Shown: positions 13,970 to 21,816 of the stretch, one piece after another
Numbering within the stretch: position 1 is the first letter of the stretch
Layout of the letters: each line of letters begins with the position of its first letter
Assembly (NCBI GenBank): GCA_037442205.1
Contig: JBBIQS010000095.1
Span: 1 to 29,465, forward strand
Origin: JBBIQS01 sp037442205
GTDB taxonomy: Bacteria > Myxococcota > Myxococcia > Myxococcales > UBA5297
DNA length: 29,465 nt
Direction: 5' to 3'
Translations under genes and position numbers: made by a program
The notes under the pieces: generated by a model
What the model saw: only the letters and a program-made list of their open reading frames with translations
Told to the model about the DNA's origin: nothing
Databases searched by the model: none

Positions 13970-15355
13970 TTGCTTCGTCTGCTGACCGTCGCGGTTTGCG
14001 CCCTCGTTCCCCTTTCCCTGCTCGCCGGCTGCGGCGCATCGCCGTCCTCGCCTGACGCCTCGCAGGAACTCCCCGATGCCTCGGCCGCCGACGCCGGCCA
14101 GCCGCTCCCCCTGCCCCAGGGAATCACCTCGCTCGCCGGCCTGGATCCGGCCCTGCCCACCGCCGACCTGCAGCCGCTCAAGGCGATGATCGGCGGCGCC
14201 TCGCTGGTCGGGCTGGGCGAGAGCGTCCACACCTCGGGCGGCTACCACGACGCCAAGGGGCGCCTGATCCGCTTCCTGGTCGAGGAGATGGGCTTCCGGG
14301 TGCTGCTGCTCGAGACACCGCGCATGGACGCCCAGAAGATCACCGACTACATCCGCACCTGCCAGGGCACCGCCGACGGCGTGATGAGCGGGATGTTCGG
14401 CGTCTTCACCTCCGGCTCCATGCGCGACACGCTCAAGTGGATCTGCGACTACAACGGCAAGCACCCTTCGGACCCGGTGTCGTTCTACGGCTTCGACATG
14501 CAGGAGCCCTGGAACCAGGGGAAGCTACTGCGCGACTTCCTCCAGGCGACCGCCCCCAGCGACGCCGCTTCGCTCACCGCCGGGCTCGCCACGTGCGACG
14601 GGTTCAACAGCGCCTCAGGCCAGGCCTATTACGCCGACTACAAGAACGGACAGCCCAACCACCCGCCCAGCGACAACTCCCACGGCAGCTGCCGAACCGG
14701 CGCCCAGGCGCTGTCCGACTACTTCGCCGGCCACCAAACGGCGCTGGTGGCGGCCTCCTCGCAGGAGCGCTTCGCCCTGGCGCAGCTGGCGCTGAGCGGG
14801 CTGTCGGCCTGGGAGGACGAGGCCTTCTACATGTACGGCCCGTCTCCGGACTACCTCGCCTCGTCCCTGGCCCGCGACAACGAGATGGCCCATTCGATCG
14901 AAGGGCTGCGCCAGCTCCTGTTCCCCGCGGCCAAGGCGATCGTCTGGGCCCACAACGCGCACCTGTGGATGGATGGAGAGAAGACCCGCGGCTACTACAC
15001 CGACAAGAACATGGGCGCCTTCCTGCGCGAGCACCTGGCGGCGGACTACTTCCCGATCGGCCTCATCGGCTACCAGGTCGACATCAACTGGCCGATGGAG
15101 AATGGCCAGCCGGCCTGCCAGACGATGGCCCTGCCGACCGGCAAGAAGGACGCGGAGCTGATGCTCCACAACCTCAACCGGCCGTATCTGCTGGCGAATC
15201 TGGTGCCGGGCGCGAGCGCGTTCTTCGACCCGGCGACCTACTACAACTTCGACCTGGACGGCAGCAGCGCCAAGCTCGGCGAGCAGTTCAGGGCGCTGCT
15301 CTTCCTCGACCACTCCCCGGCCATGGACGCGCTCTACTGGGCGGCCTGCCCCTGA
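13970..15355 (+). CDS. Erythromycin esterase-family lipoprotein
   Basis: A 461-residue protein starting at TTG 13970, chosen because a perfect AGGAGG lies 5 bases upstream and the signal peptide (LLTVAVCALVPLSLLAGC) then begins at once. An Asp/Ala linker follows the lipidated Cys. The mature domain is of the erythromycin esterase type (PF05139): GLGESVHTSGG puts the catalytic-type Glu and His at about residues 84 and 87, followed by FRVLLLETPR, SFYGFDMQ and the second His motif WAHNAHL (about 328/331). The family includes macrolide-lactone hydrolases (EreA/B), but most members have unknown natural substrates. This one is lipid-anchored, so I would not call it an antibiotic resistance gene. 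It is driven by a sigma-54-type promoter. A deleted paralog follows at 15520. Confidence 0.85.
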   Translation: MLRLLTVAVCALVPLSLLAGCGASPSSPDASQELPDASAADAGQPLPLPQGITSLAGLDPALPTADLQPLKAMIGGASLVGLGESVHTSGGYHDAKGRLIRFLVEEMGFRVLLLETPRMDAQKITDYIRTCQGTADGVMSGMFGVFTSGSMRDTLKWICDYNGKHPSDPVSFYGFDMQEPWNQGKLLRDFLQATAPSDAASLTAGLATCDGFNSASGQAYYADYKNGQPNHPPSDNSHGSCRTGAQALSDYFAGHQTALVAASSQERFALAQLALSGLSAWEDEAFYMYGPSPDYLASSLARDNEMAHSIEGLRQLLFPAAKAIVWAHNAHLWMDGEKTRGYYTDKNMGAFLREHLAADYFPIGLIGYQVDINWPMENGQPACQTMALPTGKKDAELMLHNLNRPYLLANLVPGASAFFDPATYYNFDLDGSSAKLGEQFRALLFLDHSPAMDALYWAACP

Positions 15356-15519
15356 TCCCGGCCCGGCGATTGGAGAGTGACCCCGCTTCGCCTCGGTCCG
15401 GCGCGGCGGGGAACTCTCCTGCGCAGCCGGTGCGCGAATTCTGGATGAAGCGCGCCCAGGCGAACACCTGGTCGGCCTGACCCCGGGAACCTGACATCCC
15501 GGACCCTCAGAGAACTCGA

Positions 15520-15997
15520 ATGAAAATGCTCATGGCGTGGGCAGCGATCGCTCTCGCAGCCGCCGGTTGCTCGGCCCCTCCGCCCCAGCAGGAGACGGAC
15601 GATGCCTCCGTTCCCGACGCGGGCCCGGCCCTGCCCCAGGGAATCACTGCCCTTGACGGCCTCGCCGCCAGCCTGCCGACCACCGGACTACTTCCCCATC
15701 GGGCTCGTCGGCTACCGGGTCGACATCAACTGGCCCACGGGAAATGGACCGACCTGCCAGACGCTGCCCCTGCCCACCGCCAAGCAGGACGCGGAGTTGA
15801 TGCTCCACAACCTCAACCAGCAGTATCTGCTGGTGAATCTGGCCGCCCAGGGGGCGGGCTCGTTCTTCGACCCCGCCACCTTCTACGGCTTCGACCTGGA
15901 TGGCAGCAGCGGCGTGCTCGGCGAGCAGTTCAAGGCGCTGATCTTCCTCGACCACTCGAAGGCGATGAGCTCGCTGCGCTGGCCGGACTGCCCCTAG
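15520..15997 (+). pseudogene. Erythromycin esterase paralog with large internal deletion and frameshift
   Basis: From ATG 15520 the frame encodes a lipoprotein signal (MAWAAIALAAAGC), an Asp/Ala linker and LPQGITALDGLAASLPTTG, matching the start of the mature intact esterase. At about 15683-15690 the homology jumps to the C-terminal part in another frame: DYFPIGLVGYRVDINWP, then AELMLHNLNQQYLLVNL, and FYGFDLDGSS, ending at TAG 15995-15997. Compared with the intact gene, about 880 bp (some 290 codons) are missing, including both catalytic His regions. The join lies within short similar sequence (CCG/GGA). Read straight on, the first frame gives unrelated residues. It has no sigma-54-type box. 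A segmental duplication followed by deletion explains it. Confidence 0.85.
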
Positions 15998-16010
15998 CTC
16001 ACGCTCCGGC

Positions 16011-17246
16011 TCAGGGATGGGTCGCCTTCTCCTCGAGCGCCGACAGCCCGTGCGGCGGCGGAGTCCCCAGCTCGGCCTCGTCCAACTCGTCGGGCTCGGC
16101 CTCCTCGGACTCGAGCTCTCCCGGTTCGGCCTCCATCCCGGCGGGCAAGAACTCGGGCATCGGCGGCGGATGCGTGGTTCCTCCGCGGAGGATCGAGTGG
16201 ATCGGCCGCTGCTGTAGCAGGCCCCACGGCTTCCAGGCTCCGAGCCAGCCGTCCTGGCGCGCCATCATCACCGGCGGGCCCATCACCGAGTAGAGGAAGT
16301 CGAAGGTCTCCTGCCAGGCCGCCATCGCGTTGGGCAGGAACAGGAAGGCATGAAAAGCGTGAATCTCTCCGGGGTAGTAGCGCTCCAGGTGCACGACGCC
16401 CAGCCGATCGAGCGCCGCCCCTAGCCGGCGGGTGTCGTCGAGGATCGGGTCGCGCGTGCCGGCGAACGAGAAGACCGGCGGGAACGGCCGGTCGGGCGGA
16501 CCGGCCTTCTCCAACACCACCAGCGGATCGGCCATCTCCAGCCCGCCCGGTCCGCCGCCGGTGGCCTTGGCGAGGTAGTCCTCGTAGACCTCGTCCATCC
16601 GATCCTGCACGAAGATCGAGAACTTATGCCGCCGGCCGAAGCGCTCCGGGTCGCTCACCTGCAGGAACCCGCAGGCCGGGTTCACCGCCTCCGGCACCAC
16701 CCCCAGCTCGAAGACCGACTGGGCCCAGGGCTCGGGCCGCCGGTAGCAGGCGGCGATGGCCAGCGCCAACGCCAGGTTCGCCCCCGCCGACTCGCCCGCC
16801 AGCACGATCCGCCGCGGGTCCCCGCCCCAGCTCCGCGACTGCTCGATGGCGTAGCGGTAGGCCGCCGCCACGTCCTCGAGCGCCGCCGGGAACGGGTGCG
16901 ACGGCGCCAGCCGGTAGTTGGCGTTGAACACCACGAAGCCGTGGCGGGCGAAGGCCAGGCCCATCAGCCAGTGGGTTTCTTTGGAGAGGATCCGGAACGA
17001 GCCGCCGTGCAGATAGAGCACCACCGGCAGCGGACCCTCCGCCTCCTTCGGCCGATAGACGTCCAAGAGGTGCTCGTTCCGGCCGTCGGGCAGGTAGGGG
17101 ATGTCGCGGATGCGCTCCAGCCCGTGGCGCGCCGGGTCGGAGCGCGGGTCCAACAGCCCCAGCCCGGCCAGCATCTCGAACCCCCGGGTGATGAAGACGC
17201 TCCCCGCTTGCCTGCGAGCCTGGTCTACGAGTTCACGCGCGGTCAT
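16011..17246 (-). CDS. Alpha/beta-hydrolase of the hormone-sensitive-lipase (Abhydrolase_3) type
   Basis: The protein has 411 residues from ATG 17246 (MTARELVDQARRQ); an ATG 15 bases upstream lies inside the dispersed element and adds only MQEFQ. The oxyanion-hole motif HGGSF, nucleophile elbow GESAGAN (Ser about 153), acid in TRDPILDD (Asp about 266) and His in GEIHAFHAF (about 296) make a complete HSL-family triad. Such enzymes hydrolyse short- to medium-chain acyl esters. There is no signal peptide, so it is cytoplasmic. The last 100 or so residues go beyond the fold and end in a Pro/Glu-rich tail (GELESEEAEPDELDEAELG), unusual for the family. The gene stands alone; its 5' region is the dispersed element copy B. 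Confidence 0.88.
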   Translation of the reverse strand: MTARELVDQARRQAGSVFITRGFEMLAGLGLLDPRSDPARHGLERIRDIPYLPDGRNEHLLDVYRPKEAEGPLPVVLYLHGGSFRILSKETHWLMGLAFARHGFVVFNANYRLAPSHPFPAALEDVAAAYRYAIEQSRSWGGDPRRIVLAGESAGANLALALAIAACYRRPEPWAQSVFELGVVPEAVNPACGFLQVSDPERFGRRHKFSIFVQDRMDEVYEDYLAKATGGGPGGLEMADPLVVLEKAGPPDRPFPPVFSFAGTRDPILDDTRRLGAALDRLGVVHLERYYPGEIHAFHAFLFLPNAMAAWQETFDFLYSVMGPPVMMARQDGWLGAWKPWGLLQQRPIHSILRGGTTHPPPMPEFLPAGMEAEPGELESEEAEPDELDEAELGTPPPHGLSALEEKATHP

Positions 17247-17360
17247 CTGGAATTCCTGCATTCAACGGTATTGCTCGCGCCGCGGTGCGCCATCGACCGG
17301 GGTGCCGAGTCACTGGCGGCTGCCGGCGAAGTCCCGCGAAAGCGCAGGCGAATTCCGATG
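17244..17360 (-). repeat. 117-bp dispersed element, copy B (abuts esterase start codon)
   Basis: Inverted relative to copy A at 764-880 but in the same orientation with respect to the downstream coding sequence. Its inner end includes the first bases of the esterase start codon, so the esterase 5' untranslated region is entirely element sequence. It retains the GGAATTC...CCTGC type terminal inverted repeats. Confidence 0.8.
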
Positions 17361-17389
17361 CTCAGGCAAACGGGCCTGGGAGCGCCGGC
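17361..17389 (+). repeat. 29-bp dispersed GC-rich repeat, copy 2
   Basis: Identical to 701-729. It directly adjoins the 117-bp element, but the relative orientation of the two units is opposite to that in copy 1. They are therefore separate units that tend to sit together. Confidence 0.8.
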
Positions 17390-17428
17390 AGTTCTCGATG
17401 CCGACCCGGCCTTCGGCCGGACGTCCAG

Positions 17429-18574
17429 CTAGAAGCGAACGCTCCCCGGCACAATCCCGCGCGACGGCCGGGCGAACAGATAGCCCTGGAAGAGATCACA
17501 CCCCAGCGCCACCATGGCGTCGCGCTCGCCGGCGGTCTCGATCCCCTCGGAAACCACCCTCATTCCAAGCTCTTCCGAGAGCCTGACCATCGAGCGCACC
17601 ACCGACAGCTTCTTGGGACTGCGGTCCACGTCGCGCACCAGCGACATGTCCAGCTTCACCACGTCCGGCTCGATCACCGCGAAGCTCGACAGCCCGGCGT
17701 AGCCGGCGCCCAGGTCGTCCACCGCCAGCCGATAGCCCAGCTGCCGCAATCCTTCGATCCGCTCCGGCAGCCTGGCCACCTTCTCCAGCGACGCCCGCTC
17801 GGTCACCTCCAGCACCACCCGCGACGCCACCTTCGCCAGCGGCGCCTCCGCGGCGTGAAGCTCCGGATCTTCTAGATCTTCCGGGTGCAGGTTGACGAAC
17901 AGCAGCGTCTCCGGCGGGGCCGACGCCGCCGCCTCCGCCACCTTGGCCCGAATCCTCCTCCCCAGATCGTTGAGCCGGTTCAGCCGCTCGGCGGCCTCGA
18001 TCAGCTTGCTGGGATTGATCAGCGTGTCCTCGTCGGTGCGCACCAGCGCCTCGAACCCGAAGATCTTCCTGGCTTTCCAGGAAATGATCGGCTGGAACGC
18101 CATCCACAGCTGGTCCAGCGCCCGGTCGAAGAGCTCGGCCAGCTCGCCGCAGTCGTGTGCCTCGCGCTCGGCCTCGCGGATCTTGGCCGCCTCCTTCTTG
18201 ACCCGCGCCATCTCCCCCAGCAGCGAGGCCCGCTGCATCGCCTCACGCAACACGTCGATGTCCACCGGCTTGGCCAGGTAGCGGAAGGCCCCGTACTCCA
18301 CCGCCCGCACCGCCGTCTCCAGCGCCGGGCTGCCGGTGATCAGCACCACCGGGACCTCGAGGTTCATCTCCCGGATCTTCTTGAGGAAGTCGATGCCGCT
18401 CATCCGCGGCATGTTGATGTCCGAGAGCACCGCGTCGAAGCCGCCGTGGCAGACCTTGTCCAGGGCCTCGATGCCGTCGCGCGCCACCTCCAGTTCCAGC
18501 CCGCTGGTGTTGAGCACCCGGCTGTACGCCTGGGTGACGATGGGATCGTCCTCGACCAGCAGCACATGACGCAC
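17429..18574 (-). CDS. Response regulator with EAL c-di-GMP phosphodiesterase domain
   Basis: The product is 381 residues from GTG 18574, placed there because the receiver domain starts at once (VRHVLLVEDDP) and GAGG lies just upstream. The receiver (about 1-120) has acidic Asp9/Asp10, phospho-acceptor Asp52 (LSDINMPRMSG), TGSP and Lys102 (LAKPVD). After a helical linker (about 120-150) comes an EAL domain with EALVR, VNLHPEDL, LEVTERAS, VDDLGAGYAGLSS, VKLDMSL, SEGIET and FQGYLFARP. The metal- and substrate-binding residues therefore look intact, and active hydrolysis of c-di-GMP to pGpG is likely. No GGDEF, DNA-binding or membrane part is present. No sensor kinase lies nearby, so the partner must be elsewhere. 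It is divergent from the pyrophosphatase gene. Confidence 0.9.
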   Translation of the reverse strand: MRHVLLVEDDPIVTQAYSRVLNTSGLELEVARDGIEALDKVCHGGFDAVLSDINMPRMSGIDFLKKIREMNLEVPVVLITGSPALETAVRAVEYGAFRYLAKPVDIDVLREAMQRASLLGEMARVKKEAAKIREAEREAHDCGELAELFDRALDQLWMAFQPIISWKARKIFGFEALVRTDEDTLINPSKLIEAAERLNRLNDLGRRIRAKVAEAAASAPPETLLFVNLHPEDLEDPELHAAEAPLAKVASRVVLEVTERASLEKVARLPERIEGLRQLGYRLAVDDLGAGYAGLSSFAVIEPDVVKLDMSLVRDVDRSPKKLSVVRSMVRLSEELGMRVVSEGIETAGERDAMVALGCDLFQGYLFARPSRGIVPGSVRF

Positions 18575-18935
18575 GCGGCACCTCGTCTCGCCGTCGCCCT
18601 CCGCCCCCGCGGGATGCGACCGGCGCTCGGCCCCCCAATTAGCAGCGCCCATGCCACCTGTTCGGCGCCGCCAACCGCGCGAGGTCGCTGGAAATACCCG
18701 CCGGGGCGGGGCCGCGCTGAGCCGGGTGTTCCCGACCTTTGGGTCGCCGCGACCCGGGGGGCAGCTCGGCCGCACGGCAGACTTTGGCGATCGCTCGCCC
18801 CCGCCCTCGGCAAACGGCTCGGCCGGGGCCCGGCCGGATGTATGGTGGACAGCCTGACAGCTTTGCTCGCCCCGGATGGCGCGGGGCGTTAAGAATAGGG
18901 GCTCAAACTTTCCCCCTCCCGATTCAGGAGCCGCC
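18575..18935. other. Divergent intergenic region between the EAL regulator and pyrophosphatase genes
   Basis: No gene is supported in these 361 bp. The minus-strand frame extends upstream of the EAL gene, but its residues are low-complexity Arg/Pro/Gly and do not resemble protein. Both genes should be transcribed outward from here. A TAAGAAT near 18890 could be a -10 element for the pyrophosphatase, but no convincing -35 is spaced with it. Confidence 0.4.
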
Positions 18936-19484
18936 ATGCATCCCTGGCACGACATCTACATCGACGAGAAGGTCGTCGAGACTGGCTTTTCCGCGGTGAT
19001 CGAGGTCCCGCAGGGCTCGAAGACCAAGTACGAGCTCGACAAGGAGACCGGCCTGCTGCGGCTCGATCGAGTGCTGTACTCGGCGGTGCACTACCCGGCC
19101 AACTACGGCTTCCTGCCGCGCACCTTCTGCGACGACGGCGATCCGTTGGACATCCTGGTGCTGGGGCAGGAGCCGGTGGTGCCGCTGTGCATCGTCCAGG
19201 CGCGGGCGATCGGCGTGATGCGCATGCGCGACGACAAGGGCATCGACGACAAGATCATCGCGGTCTGCGTCGACGATCCGGCGGTCAGCGACTACACCGA
19301 CCACCACCAGCTCCCCTCCCACCAGCTGCGCGAGATCAGGCGCTTCTTCGAGGACTACAAGGTCCTGGAGCACAAGCAGGTGGTGGTCGAGGAGTTCATG
19401 GGGCCCAAGGAGGCCTTCGACATCATCCGCGAGTCGCTCGACATGTACCGCAAGCTGCGCCGCGGCGAGCTGGGCAAGAAGTAG
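18936..19484 (+). CDS. ppa: Inorganic pyrophosphatase (family I)
   Basis: The 182-residue protein starts at ATG 18936 with CAGGAG just upstream. It hydrolyses pyrophosphate to two phosphates in the cytoplasm, pulling biosynthetic reactions forward. The family I signature is clear: DDGDPLDILVL supplies the metal-binding Asp residues. Before it come IEVPQGSKTKYELDKETG, with the substrate-binding Lys/Glu, and HYPANYGFLPRTF. Downstream come the DDKGIDDKI and HHQLPSHQLREIRRFFEDYK segments. Length is normal for the family (about 175-185). It is transcribed alone, with a strong GC hairpin 25 bp after its stop. Confidence 0.96.
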   Translation: MHPWHDIYIDEKVVETGFSAVIEVPQGSKTKYELDKETGLLRLDRVLYSAVHYPANYGFLPRTFCDDGDPLDILVLGQEPVVPLCIVQARAIGVMRMRDDKGIDDKIIAVCVDDPAVSDYTDHHQLPSHQLREIRRFFEDYKVLEHKQVVVEEFMGPKEAFDIIRESLDMYRKLRRGELGKK

Positions 19485-19508
19485 TCGGAAATCGCTGGGA
19501 ATTCCTTT

Positions 19509-19539
19509 CGCCCCGGGCCCGCTCAGAGGGTCCGGGGCG
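19509..19539 (+). terminator. Strong GC hairpin after the pyrophosphatase gene
   Basis: CGCCCCGGGCCC pairs with GGGTCCGGGGCG (12 bp including one G-T wobble) around a 7-base loop. No T-tract follows, so if it terminates it does so without a classic U-run. It marks the left side of the TIGR04255 cassette. Confidence 0.55.
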
Positions 19540-19627
19540 AGTCGTCTGGGCGATGGTTCGCAATCGGGAGCCAGCTTCCGCAAGCTGATGGAGTAGTTCC
19601 GGCTCTTGGCCATGTTATAAGGCGCCC

Positions 19628-20365
19628 GTGGCAACTCGTTACAGGCAACCGCCCCTCATCGAGGCGATCTACGAGGCGCACTTCGCCGACGCGCCGGGCT
19701 GGTCTGAGCTGTCCTACGGGAAGCTCGAGGGCTTGCTTCGCGGCAGGTTCTCGGGTCAGCGGGAGGAGCAACGCCCCGTTCAATTCCAGATCCAAATCGG
19801 ACCTGGTCCGGTGGCAGAGCCGAGGGTTTCCAGCGAAGCTCACCGACTCCGGCTCTGGACGCCAGATCGCGGAGAGCTGGTCCAGTTCAGCCGGTCGATG
19901 TGCGCGTTCAACCTCTTGGGCAGCTACCGCTCCTTCGATACGCACGTTGCGCAGCTCCGGGAGCTTATCGACGCCTTCCTCGCGGAGGCCCAGCCGACGG
20001 CCGTCGCTCGGGCGAGCCAGCACTACATCAACAAGATTCTTGTCCCCGAGAGCGAGCAACCGAGCACGTTCTTCACCTACTACCCGAGCATGCCCGCGGC
20101 CGCCGGGCGGCAATTCAGCCTGCAGGCTGCCACCGAGGTCTTCGACAAAGGAGAAGTCGTCCTCAACTTGTCCTACAGGGGGACTGAGGGCTCGAGAGCA
20201 GTATTTTTCCTGGAGATTCTCGCCATGTCGCAATCGGGCCTCGCGCCGACGAGCGACGCCCTGGTAGACTGGCAAGCATCCGCCCACGCTGCCGTCAGGA
20301 GGTCCTTTGAGGGGGCGCTGACGGACAAGTGCCGCAAGATGTTCCTAGAGCAGGACGCGCCATGA
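19628..20365 (+). CDS. TIGR04255-family protein
   Basis: A 245-residue protein starting at GTG 19628. The opening RYRQPPLIEAIYEAHF matches the start of the 'sporadically distributed' TIGR04255 family (PP(I/L)xEAxxExxF). The C-terminal part also fits: ARASQHYINKILVP and VFFLEILAMSQSGL, with a final helix. The molecular function of the family is unknown; it is patchily distributed among bacteria and archaea. There is no signal peptide. GTTATAA lies at 19614-19620, only 8 bases before the start, so if it is the -10 element the mRNA would be nearly leaderless. The stop overlaps the next start as ATGA. Codon use is visibly less GC-biased than in neighbouring genes, suggesting lateral transfer. Confidence 0.85.
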   Translation: MATRYRQPPLIEAIYEAHFADAPGWSELSYGKLEGLLRGRFSGQREEQRPVQFQIQIGPGPVAEPRVSSEAHRLRLWTPDRGELVQFSRSMCAFNLLGSYRSFDTHVAQLRELIDAFLAEAQPTAVARASQHYINKILVPESEQPSTFFTYYPSMPAAAGRQFSLQAATEVFDKGEVVLNLSYRGTEGSRAVFFLEILAMSQSGLAPTSDALVDWQASAHAAVRRSFEGALTDKCRKMFLEQDAP

Positions 20366-20631
20366 TTGGCTTCGACTTCCCGTGCGGCAACAGCGTCATC
20401 TACGACGCCGACAAGGTGAAGCCGATCGTCTATTTCGAGCAAGCCCGCCGGCAGGCGACTTCCGTGGTTCTCGGACCCGAGGCTGAACTTCGGGACCTGG
20501 TCCACGGAGCGACCCAGTATGTGAGCGCCCTGGCGGTGCTTCCCAGCGATCCGGCAGCCGACGCGCTTGCTGACGAATACTTCGCTTCTCGCCCGAGCGC
20601 GGGCTCGAGAAAGCTCGTCAAGAGGAAGTAG
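20362..20631 (+). CDS. Small protein of unknown function, coupled to the TIGR04255 gene
   Basis: This 89-residue protein begins at ATG 20362, whose last two bases are part of the preceding TGA stop (ATGA overlap). Translation is therefore probably coupled. The sequence opens MIGFDFPCGNSVIYDADKVK and has a helical middle (PEAELRDLVHGATQYVSAL), ending in a basic tail (SRKLVKRK). I recognise no family. It has no membrane segment or signal peptide. Position and coupling suggest it works in a complex with, or as a regulator of, its neighbour. Confidence 0.75.
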   Translation: MIGFDFPCGNSVIYDADKVKPIVYFEQARRQATSVVLGPEAELRDLVHGATQYVSALAVLPSDPAADALADEYFASRPSAGSRKLVKRK

Positions 20632-20636
20632 CCACC

Positions 20637-21187
20637 ATGGCGGTGCCAGGTCGTTGGCCTCCGGTCTACGACGCGGAGCAGCTCCAGGACCTCATTCGCG
20701 ACCTGCCTCCGACGACCTGAGCGAGCTGCTCTACGCTTCCTCTACCACCGAGGGCGGCGCGATCTGTCAGGGCGACGTGATCCGGATGCCGTGCGCGCTG
20801 CCGTTCATCGACGAGGCAGGCGAGCCATCGGCGAACAACGTCGAATCCGAATTCTGGCTCGTGATCGGGAACACCTGCGATTTCGACCGCGACATCGGCA
20901 CCCTGCCATGGACACAGGTGGTACCGGTCGACGATCGGACGCCGTCCCCTGACCAACTCGCTGCCTTCAAAAAGTACAAGGCTTCTCGGGTGTTCTACCT
21001 GCCCGCGTGGGACCGCGCCCTTGGCGGGCGCCACTTCGCAGCGGATCTCGCTTCGATCGCCACGGCGCACAAGAAAGCGCTCCTGGAGCACGCCTCGGTG
21101 GTGGCGCGAATGAGTCGGAAGGGATGGGTGCTCCTGCACTCCTGCCTGGTGCGGTTCCTGTGCCGGGACGATGGCCGGTTCGACTGA
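20637..21187 (+). pseudogene. Third gene of the TIGR04255 cassette, apparently frameshifted near its 5' end
   Basis: ATG 20637, 5 bp after the previous stop, opens a sensible N-terminus (MAVPGRWPPVYDAEQLQDLI, then RDLPP) that stops at TGA 20718-20720. Directly there, the other frame continues with SDDLSELLYASSTTEGGAIC, QGDVIRMPCALPF, FWLVIGNTCDFDR, TQVVPVDDR and so on to TGA 21185-21187. One missing G in the CCGAC run at about 20708 would join them into one protein of about 182 residues. The QGDVI and (V/I)xNTCDxDR elements suggest a small beta-barrel protein, but I cannot name the family. It may be a true frameshift, programmed slippage or an assembly error. If unshifted, translation could restart at GTG 20782 or ATG 20791 and lose the N-terminus. 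Confidence 0.65.
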
Positions 21188-21209
21188 CCCGCGGCGCCGG
21201 TAGCCCTAA

Positions 21210-21259
21210 CCTGAGCCGCGCAGGGCCCAACGTCCGCCCCTTGCTGACGCGCGGGGCTC
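21210..21259 (+). repeat. 50-bp dispersed repeat, left copy
   Basis: Matches 21997-22046 with two differences, and 39 bp (21221-21259) are identical. The core can fold as GCCCC...GGGGC. It lies just after the TIGR04255 cassette and 65 bp from the end of the small secreted-protein gene. Confidence 0.85.
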
Positions 21260-21324
21260 ATGGCGTGGGTGCCCGCATTTCCTAGGTCTTTCCAGGCCGG
21301 GGAAGAGGCCACCCCGTCCTCTTC

Positions 21325-21816
21325 TCAGAGCGACGACACCGCCACCGAGCAGGAGTAGTCGAGCCGCGAGAACTCCACCCCGTCGATCACCGCGTCGGGC
21401 TCGAAGTAGAGGTAGCTCTCGACGCGAATCGGCTCTTTGTCCTGGCGCTCCTGGAGCAGCAGATTGCGCACCGCCGCGCGCTGGACCGGTGCCGTCTTCT
21501 GCTTGCTGGTGACCTCGACCACCAGCTGATAGCTCCGGGTCTGCTCGACCCGCCCGGAGCTGCACTCGAGCCGCGCGCTCACCGAGTAGTCGCCGAAGTC
21601 GGCCTTGGCCCTCTTGCCGAGCGAACTGAGCGCGAGCTTCTGGCGCGGCGTCCAGGCGTCGATCTTCTTGATCAGCCCGCTCCCGCCCTTCGCCATCAGC
21701 TCGCCGCTGCAGCGCAGCTCGTAGGCCACGTTGAAGTCGCGGCACTCGTCGGCCAGCGCCGACAGCGGCGCCAGCAGCGCCACCAGCCCTGCCACCAGAA
21801 TCCCTCGCGTCGTCAC
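21325..21816 (-). CDS. Small secreted protein of unknown function
   Basis: The 163-residue product starts at GTG 21816 with GGGAGAAG upstream. A clear Sec signal peptide (GILVAGLVALLAPLSALA, cleavage probably after ALADE/ALA) is followed by a beta-rich mature part with four Cys: DECRDF, ELRCSGEL, LECSSGRV and DYSCSVAV. These probably form two disulfides in the periplasm. It lacks a lipobox and a membrane anchor. No family is recognised. The gene lies between two direct copies of a 50-bp repeat. Confidence 0.75.
   Translation of the reverse strand: MTTRGILVAGLVALLAPLSALADECRDFNVAYELRCSGELMAKGGSGLIKKIDAWTPRQKLALSSLGKRAKADFGDYSVSARLECSSGRVEQTRSYQLVVEVTSKQKTAPVQRAAVRNLLLQERQDKEPIRVESYLYFEPDAVIDGVEFSRLDYSCSVAVSSL

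Noticed and set aside
13970..15355. Calling the erythromycin esterase-like gene a macrolide resistance gene
   Set aside because: Only family-level motifs are shared; it is a lipid-anchored protein with no resistance-gene context, and most family members have other, unknown substrates.
17247..17261. Upstream ATG start adding MQEFQ to the esterase
   Set aside because: These codons belong to the dispersed element, which occurs elsewhere without the esterase, so the start at 17246 is preferred, though not proven.
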